33,684 nucleotides of DNA from JACMOY01 sp038322575 (GTDB lineage Bacteria; Actinomycetota; Actinomycetes; Actinomycetales; Angustibacteraceae): NCBI GenBank assembly GCA_038322575.1, contig JBBQGB010000036.1, forward strand, positions 1 to 33,684, in the 5' to 3' direction. Under the pieces are notes generated by a model that had not been told where the DNA came from, ran no database searches, and saw nothing but the letters and a program-made list of their open reading frames with translations. This document shows, one piece after another, positions 15,830 to 24,320 of this stretch. A program made the position numbers and the translations under genes. Numbering within the stretch: the first letter of the stretch is position 1; every line of letters begins with the position of its first letter.

Positions 15830-17538
15830 CAGTCGCAGACTGCGCCGTGAGCCGCGGACCCGACGAGCTTCGCGTACTTGGCCAGGACGCCGCGCTGGTG
15901 CCGCGGCGCCGGGGGCACCCAGTCCGCGCGTCGGGCCGCCAGGTCGGTGGCCTCGACCAACAGGTCGAGCGTGCCGCCGGCGACGTCCAGGCGGATCCGG
16001 TCGCCGTCGCGCACGAAGGCGATCGGGCCGCCGTCGACGGCCTCGGGGGCGACGTGGCCCACGCACAGACCCGTGGTGCCGCCGCTGAACCGCCCGTCGG
16101 TGAGCAGCAGCACGTCCTTGCCGAGCCCCGCGCCCTTGATCGCGCCGGTGACCGCGAGCATCTCGCGCATGCCCGGGCCGCCCTTCGGGCCCTCGTACCG
16201 GATCACGCACACGTCGCCGGCGACCAGCGTGCCGTCGGCGACGGCGTCCATGGCGGCGCGCTCGCCGTCGAAGACGCGGGCCGTGCCCTCGAAGACGTCC
16301 TCGTCGAAGCCGGCCGACTTGACCACGGCGCCCTCGGGGGCCAGCGACCCGTGCAGGATGGTGAGCCCGCCGGTGCGGTGGATCGGCCGGTCCATGGCGC
16401 GCAGCACCTTGCCGTCGACGTCCGGCGGGTCGATGTGGGCCAGGTTCTCGGCCAGCGTGCGGCCGGTGACGGTCAGCGCGTCGCCGTGCATCAACCCGGC
16501 GTCCAGCAGGGCGCGCATGACGACCGGGATGCCGCCGACGCGGTCGACGTCGGTCATCACGAAGCTGCCGAACGGCTTGACGTCGGCGAGGTGGGGCACC
16601 TTGGCGCCGATCCGGCTGAAGTCCGCCAGCGAGAGCTCGACGTGCGCCTCGTGCGCGATGGCCAGCAGGTGCAGGACGGCGTTGGTCGAGCCGCCGAGGG
16701 CCATGACGACGGCGATCGCGTTCTCGAAGGCCTCGCGGGTGAGGATCTGGCGGGCCGTGATGCCCTGGCGCAGCAGCTCGACCACCGCCTCACCGGACTT
16801 GCGGGCGTACCCGTCACGGCGGCGGTCGGTGGCCGGCGGCGCGGCGCTGCCGGGCAGCGACATCCCGAGCGCCTCGGCGGCGCTGGCCATGGTGTTGGCC
16901 GTGTACATGCCGCCGCAGGCACCCTCACCCGGGCAGATCGCGCGCTCGATGGCGTCGACGTCGGCCCGCGAGATCAGACCGCGCGAGCACGCCCCGACGG
17001 CCTCGAAGGCGTCGATGATCGTCACCTGGCGCTCGGTGCCGTCCGAGAGCTTGGCGATGCCCGGCAGGATCGACCCGGCGTACAGGAACACGCTCGCGAG
17101 GTCGAGGCGGGCCGCGGCCATCAGCATGCCCGGCAGCGACTTGTCGCAGCCCGCGAGCAGCACCGACCCGTCCAGCCGCTCGGCCTGCATGACCGTCTCG
17201 ACGCTGTCGGCGATCACCTCGCGCGAGACCAGCGAGTAGTGCATGCCCTCGTGGCCCATCGAGATGCCGTCCGAGACCGAGATGGTGCCGAACTCCAGGG
17301 GGTAGCCCTGCGCGGCGTGCACCCCCTCCTTGACCGCCTGGGCCAGCCGCTGCAGCGACAGGTTGCACGGCGTGATCTCGTTCCAGCTGCTGGCGACGCC
17401 GATCTGCGGCTTGACCCAGTCGTCGTCGCCCATGCCGACCGCACGCAGCATGCCCCGCGACGCGGTCTTCTCCAGGCCGTCGGTGACGTCGCGGCTGCGT
17501 GGCTTGATGTCGGGGCCAGGGCGGTCGGTCGAGGTCAT
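15829..17538 (-). CDS. ilvD: Dihydroxy-acid dehydratase
   Basis: IlvD dehydrates 2,3-dihydroxyisovalerate and 2,3-dihydroxy-3-methylvalerate to the 2-oxo acids. The 569-residue length starting at ATG 17538 is the usual one. Fe-S ligand motifs are present: EITPCNLS near residue 57, LAGCDKSLPGM near 130 and EGACGGMYTANTM near 203; near the end are GRFSGGTTGLCVGHV and a Pro-rich loop. TAGACT lies 7 nt before the ATG, supporting a leaderless transcript. The reading frame is also open upstream, without a stop, through a whole 2-hydroxyacid dehydrogenase (17539-18570), so a 913-residue fusion is possible. The stop overlaps the ATG of GGDEF-EAL protein 1. Confidence 0.95.
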   Translation of the reverse strand: MTSTDRPGPDIKPRSRDVTDGLEKTASRGMLRAVGMGDDDWVKPQIGVASSWNEITPCNLSLQRLAQAVKEGVHAAQGYPLEFGTISVSDGISMGHEGMHYSLVSREVIADSVETVMQAERLDGSVLLAGCDKSLPGMLMAAARLDLASVFLYAGSILPGIAKLSDGTERQVTIIDAFEAVGACSRGLISRADVDAIERAICPGEGACGGMYTANTMASAAEALGMSLPGSAAPPATDRRRDGYARKSGEAVVELLRQGITARQILTREAFENAIAVVMALGGSTNAVLHLLAIAHEAHVELSLADFSRIGAKVPHLADVKPFGSFVMTDVDRVGGIPVVMRALLDAGLMHGDALTVTGRTLAENLAHIDPPDVDGKVLRAMDRPIHRTGGLTILHGSLAPEGAVVKSAGFDEDVFEGTARVFDGERAAMDAVADGTLVAGDVCVIRYEGPKGGPGMREMLAVTGAIKGAGLGKDVLLLTDGRFSGGTTGLCVGHVAPEAVDGGPIAFVRDGDRIRLDVAGGTLDLLVEATDLAARRADWVPPAPRHQRGVLAKYAKLVGSAAHGAVCD

Positions 17539-18570
17539 GCGCGCGAGTCTAGGACGCCGTGTCGGGGACGCGGCGTGCCCACCGTCGCGGCCCGTGCCCG
17601 CCGCCCACGGGGTCGGCACGACCACCCCCAGCAGCGGTTCGCCGGCGGCGATCCGGCGCAGCTGCCCGCGCAGCAGCGCCAGGGCGCGCGGCAGCATCGC
17701 CGACGTCGAGCCGCCGACGTGCGGGCTGATCAGCACGCCTGGCAGGTGCCACAGCTCGTGGCCGGGGTCGAGGGGCTCGGGGTCGGTGACGTCCAGCGCC
17801 GCCAGCAGGCGCCCGCTGCGCAGCTCGGCCATGAGGGCGTCGGTGCGCACGACCGGCCCGCGGGCCACGTTGACCAGCAGCGCGCCAGTCGGCAGGGCCG
17901 CGAGGAACGCCGCGTCGACCAGGCCCCGCGTCGCGTCGTTCAGGGGCACGGTGACGATCACGACGTCGTGCGCCGGCAGCAGGCCGGGCAGCTCGTCGAC
18001 CCCGTGCACCCGGCCCAGCCGCGCGTCGTCGCGGGCTCGGGACGCGACCACGGTCACGTGCGTCTCGAAGGGCAGCAGCCGGGCGACGACGGCGCTGCCG
18101 ACGCCGCCGGCGCCCAGGACGAGCACCCGCCGGTCGGCCAGCGAACGGCGCTGCTCGGGAGCCCACCTGCCCCGGTCCTGGTCGCGCACGAACTGCGGCA
18201 GCCCGCGCAGGGCCGCGATGGCGAGGCCCACGGCGAGCTCGCTGGTCGAGGCGTCGTGGACGCCGACCGCGTTGGCGAGCGCCACGCCCGGGGGCAGGTG
18301 CGGTGCCACGGCGTCGAAACCGGCGGTCAGCGTCTGCACGAGTCGCAGGTTCACCAGGTCGGCCAGCAGCTCGAGCCGGGCGGCGGCGACGTAGGGCGGG
18401 ACGACGACGGTGATCTCGTCGGGGTCGGTCGCGGGCCCCGACAGGTCCCACGCGCGCAGCCGCACGCCGTCCGGCAGGTCGCTGGGCTGCTCGAGCAGCT
18501 GGTCGACGACCTGGGGGTCCGCGACCGTGCAGACGACCACCGGGGGGTGCGGGGTCGGGTCAGGTGCCAC
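17539..18570 (-). CDS. D-isomer-specific 2-hydroxyacid dehydrogenase, in frame with ilvD
   Basis: About 310 residues of a complete NAD-dependent D-2-hydroxyacid dehydrogenase: LVLGAGGVGSAVV (Rossmann GxGxxG, near residue 151), the catalytic Arg in VNVARGPVV, the Glu in DVTDPEPLDPG and the His in SPHVGGST. The substrate is unknown (hydroxypyruvate/glyoxylate reductase or SerA-like); the ACT-type regulatory part of true SerA is missing. The domain seems to end near AAGEPLLGVV. The frame then continues through a roughly 30-residue Gly/Arg/Pro-rich linker into the ilvD ATG with no stop, giving a 913-codon frame (15829-18570). GTG 18570 has TAGCCT 6 nt upstream and overlaps the end of GGDEF-EAL protein 2 by 11 nt. 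Confidence 0.8.
17546..17551 (-). promoter_or_regulatory. Leaderless -10 box (TAGACT) for ilvD
   Basis: TAGACT is followed by 7 nt and the ilvD ATG. It lies inside the linker of the open 913-codon frame, where its TAG is out of frame. It supports an internal, ilvD-only transcript. Confidence 0.5.
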
Positions 18571-20899
18571 GGGGTGAGGCTAGCGATCCGGTCGCGACCG
18601 GGGCGATGCCCGACCGGCCGTTGATGTCGGCCACCACGGCGGCCAGCGCCTCGATCGGCACGGCGGCGGCGTACAGCCAGCCCTGGCCGAACGAGGCCCC
18701 GGCGTCGCGCACCAGCTCGTGCTCGGCCTCGGTCTCGACGCCCTCGACGACCACGTCCATCGGCAGGCTGACGGCGAGGGTCACGATCGAGCGCAGCACC
18801 GCCTCGGACCGCGCGTCGAGCAGCACCTGGGCGGTCAGCGCCCGGTCGATCTTCAAGATGGTGGCCGGCATCCGCGCCAGGTAGGCCAGGCTGGAGTACC
18901 CGCTGCCGAAGTCGTCGATCGCCACCTGCACGCCGGCCGCGCGCAGGGCGCGCAGCTCGCGCACCGCTGGGTCGTCGACGTCCACGAACAGCGACTCGGT
19001 CACCTCGACGGCCAGCCGGGCGGGCGGCAGCCCGAGCTCGACGAGCAGCGCGAGCACGGCGTCGGCCCAGCCGGTGCGCCGCAGCTGGGCGACCGAGCAG
19101 TTCACCCCGAGGGTCAGCTCGCCGAGGTCCGATCGGCCGTTCATCGAGCTGATGTCACCGACGGACTGCCGCAGGATCGCCGCACCGAGGGGTGCGATCA
19201 GGCCGGACCGCTCGGCGACCGGGATGAACTCGTCCGGGGTGACGCGACCCAGCTCGGGGTCGTCCCACCGGGCCAGGGCCTCGACGCCGACCACCCGCCG
19301 GGTGCGCAGGTCGACGATGGGCTGGTAGTGCGGGACGACGTCACCGGCCGCCACCGCCTCGCGCAGCCGACGCTCGACAGCCAGCCCCCGCCGGTGCCGC
19401 GCCGAGATCGGACCGTCGTACCGCTCGACCCGGTCGCGACCGGCCTCCTTGGCCGCGCGCAGGGCCACGCCGCTCTCGACCAGACCAGTGAGGACGTCCG
19501 TACCCAGGGCGGCCACGCCGACGCTGGCCGACACCTGGACGGCCGCCGCGCCGGGGACGGCCAGGGCGGCCGAGCGCACCGCCAGCAGCAGACCCTCGGC
19601 GACAGCGTGCGCGCGCTCGGTGGTGCCGGGCACCACGACCGCGAACTCGTCGCCGCCGATGCGGAAGGCCTCGACGCCCGCGGGCAGCGCGGCGCGCACC
19701 GCCCCGGCGACGGCCACGAGCAGCGCGTCGCCGCGGGCGTGGCCCAGCACGTCGTTGACCTCCTTGAACCCGTCCAGGTCCAGGGTCAGCACGGCGCTGC
19801 CCCCGGCCGCAGCGACGTCCAGCCGCCGGGTGAGCGCCCGGCGGTTGCCCAGACCGGTGAGCGGGTCGTGGTGGGCCTGCTGGGTCAGGCCGCGCAGCAG
19901 CGTCTGTCGCTGCAGCCCGTTGACCACCTCGCGCGCACCGAACACGAAGACCACGACCAGGGCCAGCTGGACGGTCACGACGTCCAGGACCCGGGTGCTC
20001 AGCAGCGTGGCCAGCGCGACCACGAGCATCGCGACGCTGGCCACCGTCGTCGCGACGGTGACCCGGGCGTCGGCCCGCGTCGACGGGGCGTCGCCGGGCC
20101 GCCAACCCGCCTTCGCGGTGTAGCGCAGCACGCCCACCGCGATCAGCGGCCAGGCCACGCACCGCAGCGCCACCGCCTGCCACGGCCGCACGTGCCCGGG
20201 CCCGAGCATGCCGTAGGTGATGGCCAGGTCGGCACCGACGTACACGCAAAGGCCCGCGATGGCGGGCAGCAGGCCGTGGTCGAGGTCGCGCAGCCACAGC
20301 AGCAGCAGCAGGCCGACCAGGACGGCCTCGGTCAGCAGGACGGCCGTGGCCACCCTGCCTGCACCGGTCTGCGCCGACCCGGTCCCGAGCCGGTCGACCA
20401 GGGCGACCCGCCAGACCAGCAGCCCCGCCGTGCTGCCGAGCAGCAGGGCGTCCAGCAGGATCCGGCGCAGGCCGATCCCACCGGGGCGACCACCGGCCGC
20501 CAGCAGCACGGCGCTGATGCCGACGACCGCGGCGACGACGGACAGCGTGGTGCCGGTGTTCGGGTAGGCCACCCGTCCGGATCGCGCCAGCTGCAGCGCG
20601 ACCAGCAGCTGCCCCAGACCCCACACGGCCGTGGCGAGGGCCAGCAGCAGCAACGTGCCCTCGTGGCCCCGCCGGCGGGCGGCCAGCAGCAGGGCGACCC
20701 CGGTCGCCAGCGCCACCAGCCCCGCGCCGACCGTCGCGCTCAGCTGCGAGCCGAGGTGCGAGCGCGCAGCCAGGACCACGACGAGCAGGCACACCCCTGC
20801 GCACGCCGCCAGGGCGATGTGGGTGAGCCCGGCCGACACCGGGAAGCCGACCCGGCGGCGGTCCCCAGGTGTGCTCACCCTGCGTGCATCGGCTGGCAC
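18560..20899 (-). CDS. Membrane GGDEF-EAL protein 2
   Basis: A 779-residue membrane protein with about nine to ten hydrophobic segments (residues 25-325), no PAS or GAF domain, then GGDEF (about 340-490; RIGGDEF with GGDEF at 415-419) and EAL (about 505-760). The EAL set is intact: E540-A-L-A-R, NCSVAQL, EVTES, DDFGSGYSS, LKIDR, VVEGVET and a final FGQGW. No RxxD inhibition site is seen. It lies 38 nt downstream of gatB on the same strand and probably shares its transcript. The start is uncertain: GTG 20899, or GTG 20878 seven codons later. Its end overlaps the dehydrogenase start by 11 nt. Confidence 0.9.
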   Translation of the reverse strand: MPADARRVSTPGDRRRVGFPVSAGLTHIALAACAGVCLLVVVLAARSHLGSQLSATVGAGLVALATGVALLLAARRRGHEGTLLLLALATAVWGLGQLLVALQLARSGRVAYPNTGTTLSVVAAVVGISAVLLAAGGRPGGIGLRRILLDALLLGSTAGLLVWRVALVDRLGTGSAQTGAGRVATAVLLTEAVLVGLLLLLWLRDLDHGLLPAIAGLCVYVGADLAITYGMLGPGHVRPWQAVALRCVAWPLIAVGVLRYTAKAGWRPGDAPSTRADARVTVATTVASVAMLVVALATLLSTRVLDVVTVQLALVVVFVFGAREVVNGLQRQTLLRGLTQQAHHDPLTGLGNRRALTRRLDVAAAGGSAVLTLDLDGFKEVNDVLGHARGDALLVAVAGAVRAALPAGVEAFRIGGDEFAVVVPGTTERAHAVAEGLLLAVRSAALAVPGAAAVQVSASVGVAALGTDVLTGLVESGVALRAAKEAGRDRVERYDGPISARHRRGLAVERRLREAVAAGDVVPHYQPIVDLRTRRVVGVEALARWDDPELGRVTPDEFIPVAERSGLIAPLGAAILRQSVGDISSMNGRSDLGELTLGVNCSVAQLRRTGWADAVLALLVELGLPPARLAVEVTESLFVDVDDPAVRELRALRAAGVQVAIDDFGSGYSSLAYLARMPATILKIDRALTAQVLLDARSEAVLRSIVTLAVSLPMDVVVEGVETEAEHELVRDAGASFGQGWLYAAAVPIEALAAVVADINGRSGIAPVATGSLASPRGT
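18577..18582 (-). promoter_or_regulatory. Leaderless -10 box (TAGCCT) for the 2-hydroxyacid dehydrogenase
   Basis: TAGCCT lies 6 nt before GTG 18570, inside the last codons of GGDEF-EAL protein 2. No -35 is apparent. Confidence 0.45.
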
Positions 20900-20937
20900 C
20901 GGTCGTCGCTTGACCGCGGCCCGCCGGTCGGCCCGGG

Positions 20938-22470
20938 TCAGGGCGCGGTCAGCTTCGCGAGCACCAGCTCGCGCACCCGGGCCGCGTCGGCCTGACCCTG
21001 CATCTCCTTCATCACCGCTCCGATCAGCGCGCCGGCTGCCGACACCTTGCCGTCGCGGATCTTCGCGGCGACCTCGGGGGCCCCGGCGATGGCCCGGTCG
21101 ACGGCGGCACCGAGGGCGTCGTCGTCCGACACGAGCTCGAGGCCGCGGGCGGCGACGACCTGCTCGGGGTCGCCCTCACCGGCCAGCACGCCCTCGAGCA
21201 CCTGGCGGGCCATCGTGTCGTTGACCCGCCCGGCCTCGACCAGGCCCGCCAGCTGGGCGACCTGGGCGGGGGTGATGGCCAGCGACGACAGGTCGACACC
21301 CGCGGCGTTCGCGGTGCGGGCCAGCTCGCCGGACCACCACTTGGTCGCGGCCGCGGGTGAGGCGCCCGCGGCCACGGTGGCCTCGACCAGCTCGGTCGCG
21401 CCCGCGTTGACCAGGTCGCGCATCTGCAGGTCGGCCAGGCCCCAGGCGGCCTGCAGCCGGCGGCGCCGGGCCGGGGGGGCCTCGGGCAGCGTCTGCGCGA
21501 GCGTCTCCACCCAGGCCGGGTCGGGCGCGATCGGCACCAGGTCGGGCTCGGGGAAGTAGCGGTAGTCGTCGGCGTCGGACTTCTCGCGACCGGACGTCGT
21601 GGTGCCCGAGTCCTCGTGCCAGTGCCGGGTCTCCTGCAGGATGCTCGCGCCGGACGACAGCCGGGCGCCCTGGCGGGTCATCTCGTAGCGCACCGCCCGC
21701 TCGACGCTGCGCAGCGAGTTGACGTTCTTGGTCTCGGTGCGGGTGCCGAGCGGGACGGCGGCCTGCCCGTCCGGGTCCGCCGCGCGCCCGCGCAGCGAGA
21801 CGTTGGCGTCGCAGCGCAGCGACCCCTGCTCCATGCGGACGTCGGACACCCCCAGGGCGCGCAGCAGGTCGCGCAGGGCCCCGACGTACGCGCGGGCGAC
21901 CTCGGGGGCGCGCTCGCCGGCGCCGGTGACCGGGCGGGTGACGATCTCGATCAGCGGGATGCCGGCCCGGTTGTAGTCGACCAGCGAGTGCTCGGCGCCG
22001 TGGATGCGCCCGGTCGAGCCGCCGACGTGCAGCGACTTGCCGGTGTCCTCCTCCATGTGGGCGCGCTCGATCTCGACCCGGAAGACGGTGCCGTCGTCCA
22101 GCTCGACGTCCAGGTGCCCGTCGACGGCGATCGGCTCGTCGTACTGCGAGGTCTGGAAGTTCTTCGGCATGTCGGGGTAGAAGTAGTTCTTGCGCGCGAA
22201 CCGGCCCCACGGGGCGATCGAGCAGTCCAGCGCCAGCCCGATCCGCACCGCCGACTCGACGGCGACGGCGTTGACGACCGGCAGCGCACCGGGCAGCCCG
22301 AGGCACACCGGGCACACCTGGGTGTTGGGCTCGGCGCCGAACACGGTCGAGCAGCCGCAGAACATCTTGGTGACCGTCGAGAGCTCGACGTGCACCTCCA
22401 GGCCGATCACCGGGTCGTACGCCGCGATGACGTCCTCGTACGGCAGGACCTCGGACGTGGTGGCGGTCAC
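20938..22470 (-). CDS. gatB: Asp-tRNA(Asn)/Glu-tRNA(Gln) amidotransferase subunit B
   Basis: GatB is the tRNA-binding and kinase-like subunit of GatCAB, which converts misacylated Glu-tRNA(Gln) or Asp-tRNA(Asn) to the amide form. The 510-residue protein opens with PVIGLEVHVELST, the zinc-binding cysteines (CGCS, then CPVCLGLPGALPVVN) and FYPDMPKNFQTSQYD, with VRMEQGSLRCDANVS near residue 215. The helical and YqeY-like tail ends in GALIGAVMKEMQGQADAARV. The GTG start overlaps the gatA stop by 4 nt (GTGA). It is the last gene of gatC-gatA-gatB; GGDEF-EAL protein 2 follows. Confidence 0.97.
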   Translation of the reverse strand: MTATTSEVLPYEDVIAAYDPVIGLEVHVELSTVTKMFCGCSTVFGAEPNTQVCPVCLGLPGALPVVNAVAVESAVRIGLALDCSIAPWGRFARKNYFYPDMPKNFQTSQYDEPIAVDGHLDVELDDGTVFRVEIERAHMEEDTGKSLHVGGSTGRIHGAEHSLVDYNRAGIPLIEIVTRPVTGAGERAPEVARAYVGALRDLLRALGVSDVRMEQGSLRCDANVSLRGRAADPDGQAAVPLGTRTETKNVNSLRSVERAVRYEMTRQGARLSSGASILQETRHWHEDSGTTTSGREKSDADDYRYFPEPDLVPIAPDPAWVETLAQTLPEAPPARRRRLQAAWGLADLQMRDLVNAGATELVEATVAAGASPAAATKWWSGELARTANAAGVDLSSLAITPAQVAQLAGLVEAGRVNDTMARQVLEGVLAGEGDPEQVVAARGLELVSDDDALGAAVDRAIAGAPEVAAKIRDGKVSAAGALIGAVMKEMQGQADAARVRELVLAKLTAP

Positions 22471-24011
22471 GCGACCCCCTCGTTGGTGGGTTCGGCGGTG
22501 GGCAGCGAAGGAGCACGGTCGAGCAGCGGGCCGCCCCAGCGCTGGAGCAGCATCGCCTCGAGCGCGGCGCCGACGCCGTACAGGCGGGCGTCGTGGGTGG
22601 CCGGCGCGAGCAGCTGCACACCGACCGGCAGCCCGTCCTCGTCGGCGAGCCCGGCGGGCAGCGACATGCCGGGGATGCCCGCGAGGTTGGCCGGGATCGT
22701 GGCGACGTCGCTGAGGTACATGGCGACCGGGTCGTCGAGCTTCTCGCCCAGCCGGAACGCGGTGGTGGGCGTGGTCGGCGACATCAGGACGTCGACCCGG
22801 GCGAACGCGGCCTCGAAGTCGCGGGCGATCAGGGTGCGCACCTTCTGCGCCTGGCCGTAGTAGGCGTCGTAGTACCCGCTGGACAGCGCGTAGGTGCCCA
22901 GGATGATCCGCCGCTTGGCCTCGTCGCCGAACCCGGCGTCACGGGTGGCGGCCATCACCTGCTCGGCGGTGGGCGCGTCGACACCGTCGGGGACGACCCG
23001 CAGGCCGTACCGCATGGCGTCGAACTTGGCCAGGTTGCTGCTGGCCTCGCTGGGCAGGATCAGGTAGTAGGCCGCCAAGGCGTACTCGAAGCTCGGGCAC
23101 GACACCTCGACGACCTCGGCGCCCGCGTCGACGAGCAGCTGCACGGACTCGTCGAACCGGGTGCGCACCCCGGCCTGGTAGCCCTCGCCCCCGAGCTCGC
23201 GGACGACCCCGATCCGCAGCCCGCGGACCTCAGCGCGCCTCGCCGCCTCGACGGCCGCCGGTGCCGGTGCGTCGATGCTGGTCGAGTCGCGGGGGTCGTG
23301 GCCGCCGATGACCTCGTGCAGCGCGGCGGCGTCCAGCACCGAGCGCGCGCACGGGCCGGCCTGGTCCAGGCTGCTGGCGAGCGCGATCAGGCCGTACCGC
23401 GAGACCCCGCCGTACGTCGGCTTGACCCCGACGGTGCCGGTGACGGCGGCCGGTTGGCGGATCGACCCGCCGGTGTCGGTGCCGATGGCCAGCGGCGCTT
23501 GGAACGCCGCGACCGCGGCGGCCGAGCCGCCGCCGGACCCGCCCGGGATGCGCGTGAGGTCCCACGGGTTGTGCGTGGGGCCGTAGGCGGAGTGCTCGGT
23601 CGAGGACCCCATCGCGAACTCGTCCATGTTGGTCTTGCCCAGCAGCACCAGACCGCCGGCGCGCAGCCGGGTGACCAGGGTGGCGTCGTACGGCGGCACC
23701 CAGCCGGCCAGGATCCGCGACCCGGCGGTGGTGGGCAGGCCCTGCGTCGTGACGACGTCCTTGACCGCGATCGGCACCCCGGCGAGGGGACCGAGTGGGC
23801 GGCCCGCGGCGCGGTCGTCGTCGACCGCGCGGGCGGCGGCCAGCGCGCCGGCGGCGTCGACGTGCAGGAAGGCATGGACCGCGGGGTCGACGGCCGCGAT
23901 CCGGTCCAGGTGGGCGCTGGTGACCTCGACGGCGCTGACGTCACCGGCCGCGAGCGCCGCGGCGAGGTCGGTGGCCGACCAGCGGGTCAGGTCCGGCCCC
24001 GAGCCGGCCAT
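22467..24011 (-). CDS. gatA: Asp-tRNA(Asn)/Glu-tRNA(Gln) amidotransferase subunit A
   Basis: GatA is the glutaminase subunit that supplies ammonia to GatB. It is an amidase-signature enzyme with the Ser-cisSer-Lys triad: K84 in PIAVKDVV, S159 in IPGGSGGGS and S183 in GTDTGGSIRQP, with the same spacing as characterised GatA proteins. Its 514 residues are typical. The ATG overlaps the gatC stop (TGATG) and its own stop overlaps the gatB GTG, so all three subunits are translationally coupled. Cytoplasmic. Confidence 0.97.
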   Translation of the reverse strand: MAGSGPDLTRWSATDLAAALAAGDVSAVEVTSAHLDRIAAVDPAVHAFLHVDAAGALAAARAVDDDRAAGRPLGPLAGVPIAVKDVVTTQGLPTTAGSRILAGWVPPYDATLVTRLRAGGLVLLGKTNMDEFAMGSSTEHSAYGPTHNPWDLTRIPGGSGGGSAAAVAAFQAPLAIGTDTGGSIRQPAAVTGTVGVKPTYGGVSRYGLIALASSLDQAGPCARSVLDAAALHEVIGGHDPRDSTSIDAPAPAAVEAARRAEVRGLRIGVVRELGGEGYQAGVRTRFDESVQLLVDAGAEVVEVSCPSFEYALAAYYLILPSEASSNLAKFDAMRYGLRVVPDGVDAPTAEQVMAATRDAGFGDEAKRRIILGTYALSSGYYDAYYGQAQKVRTLIARDFEAAFARVDVLMSPTTPTTAFRLGEKLDDPVAMYLSDVATIPANLAGIPGMSLPAGLADEDGLPVGVQLLAPATHDARLYGVGAALEAMLLQRWGGPLLDRAPSLPTAEPTNEGVA

Positions 24012-24307
24012 CAGTCCTGCTCCAGGATCCGCGGGACCCGGAAGCGCTGCTGCTCGGACGCCGGGGCGCCGGCCAGCGCCTGCTCGGGGGTCAGGCCGGG
24101 GCGCAGCACGTCCGGGCGCGTGACGTTGGTCAGCGGCAGCGGGTGCGACATGGGCGGGACGTCGGCGGCGGCGACCTCACCGACCCGGGCGACGGCGTCC
24201 AGGATCACGCCGAGCTGCCCGGACAGCCGGTCCAGCTCGGCATCGGTGGCGGCGATCCGGGCCAGACCGCACAGGTGCGCGACGTCGTCGCGGGTCAGGG
24301 CTGACAT
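24011..24307 (-). CDS. gatC: Asp-tRNA(Asn)/Glu-tRNA(Gln) amidotransferase subunit C
   Basis: A 98-residue GatC, the small stabilising subunit that wraps the GatA-GatB interface. It shows the family N-terminus (LTRDDVAHLCGLARI), a helical LDRLSGQLGVILDAV, and the C-terminal LRPGLTPEQALAGAP with a final FRVPRIL. The ATG at 24307 has TAGACT 7 nt upstream, whose TAG is the stop of GGDEF-EAL protein 3, so gatCAB can start from a leaderless transcript. Confidence 0.95.
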   Translation of the reverse strand: MSALTRDDVAHLCGLARIAATDAELDRLSGQLGVILDAVARVGEVAAADVPPMSHPLPLTNVTRPDVLRPGLTPEQALAGAPASEQQRFRVPRILEQD

Positions 24308-24314
24308 GGCCCCG

Positions 24315-24320
24315 AGTCTA
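24315..24320 (-). promoter_or_regulatory. Leaderless -10 box (TAGACT) for gatCAB, made from the upstream stop
   Basis: The TAG stop of GGDEF-EAL protein 3 (24318-24320) forms the first half of TAGACT, 7 nt before the gatC ATG. No -35 consensus is apparent. Confidence 0.55.

Noticed and set aside
15830..16210. An N-terminal extension of GGDEF-EAL protein 1 into ilvD
   Set aside because: It overlaps the conserved C-terminus of IlvD in another frame; the TGATG junction at 15829 is a better start.
18560..20899. Antisense or fused reading between GGDEF-EAL protein 2 and the dehydrogenase
   Set aside because: The two genes overlap by only 11 nt in different frames and each has its own plausible start and stop.
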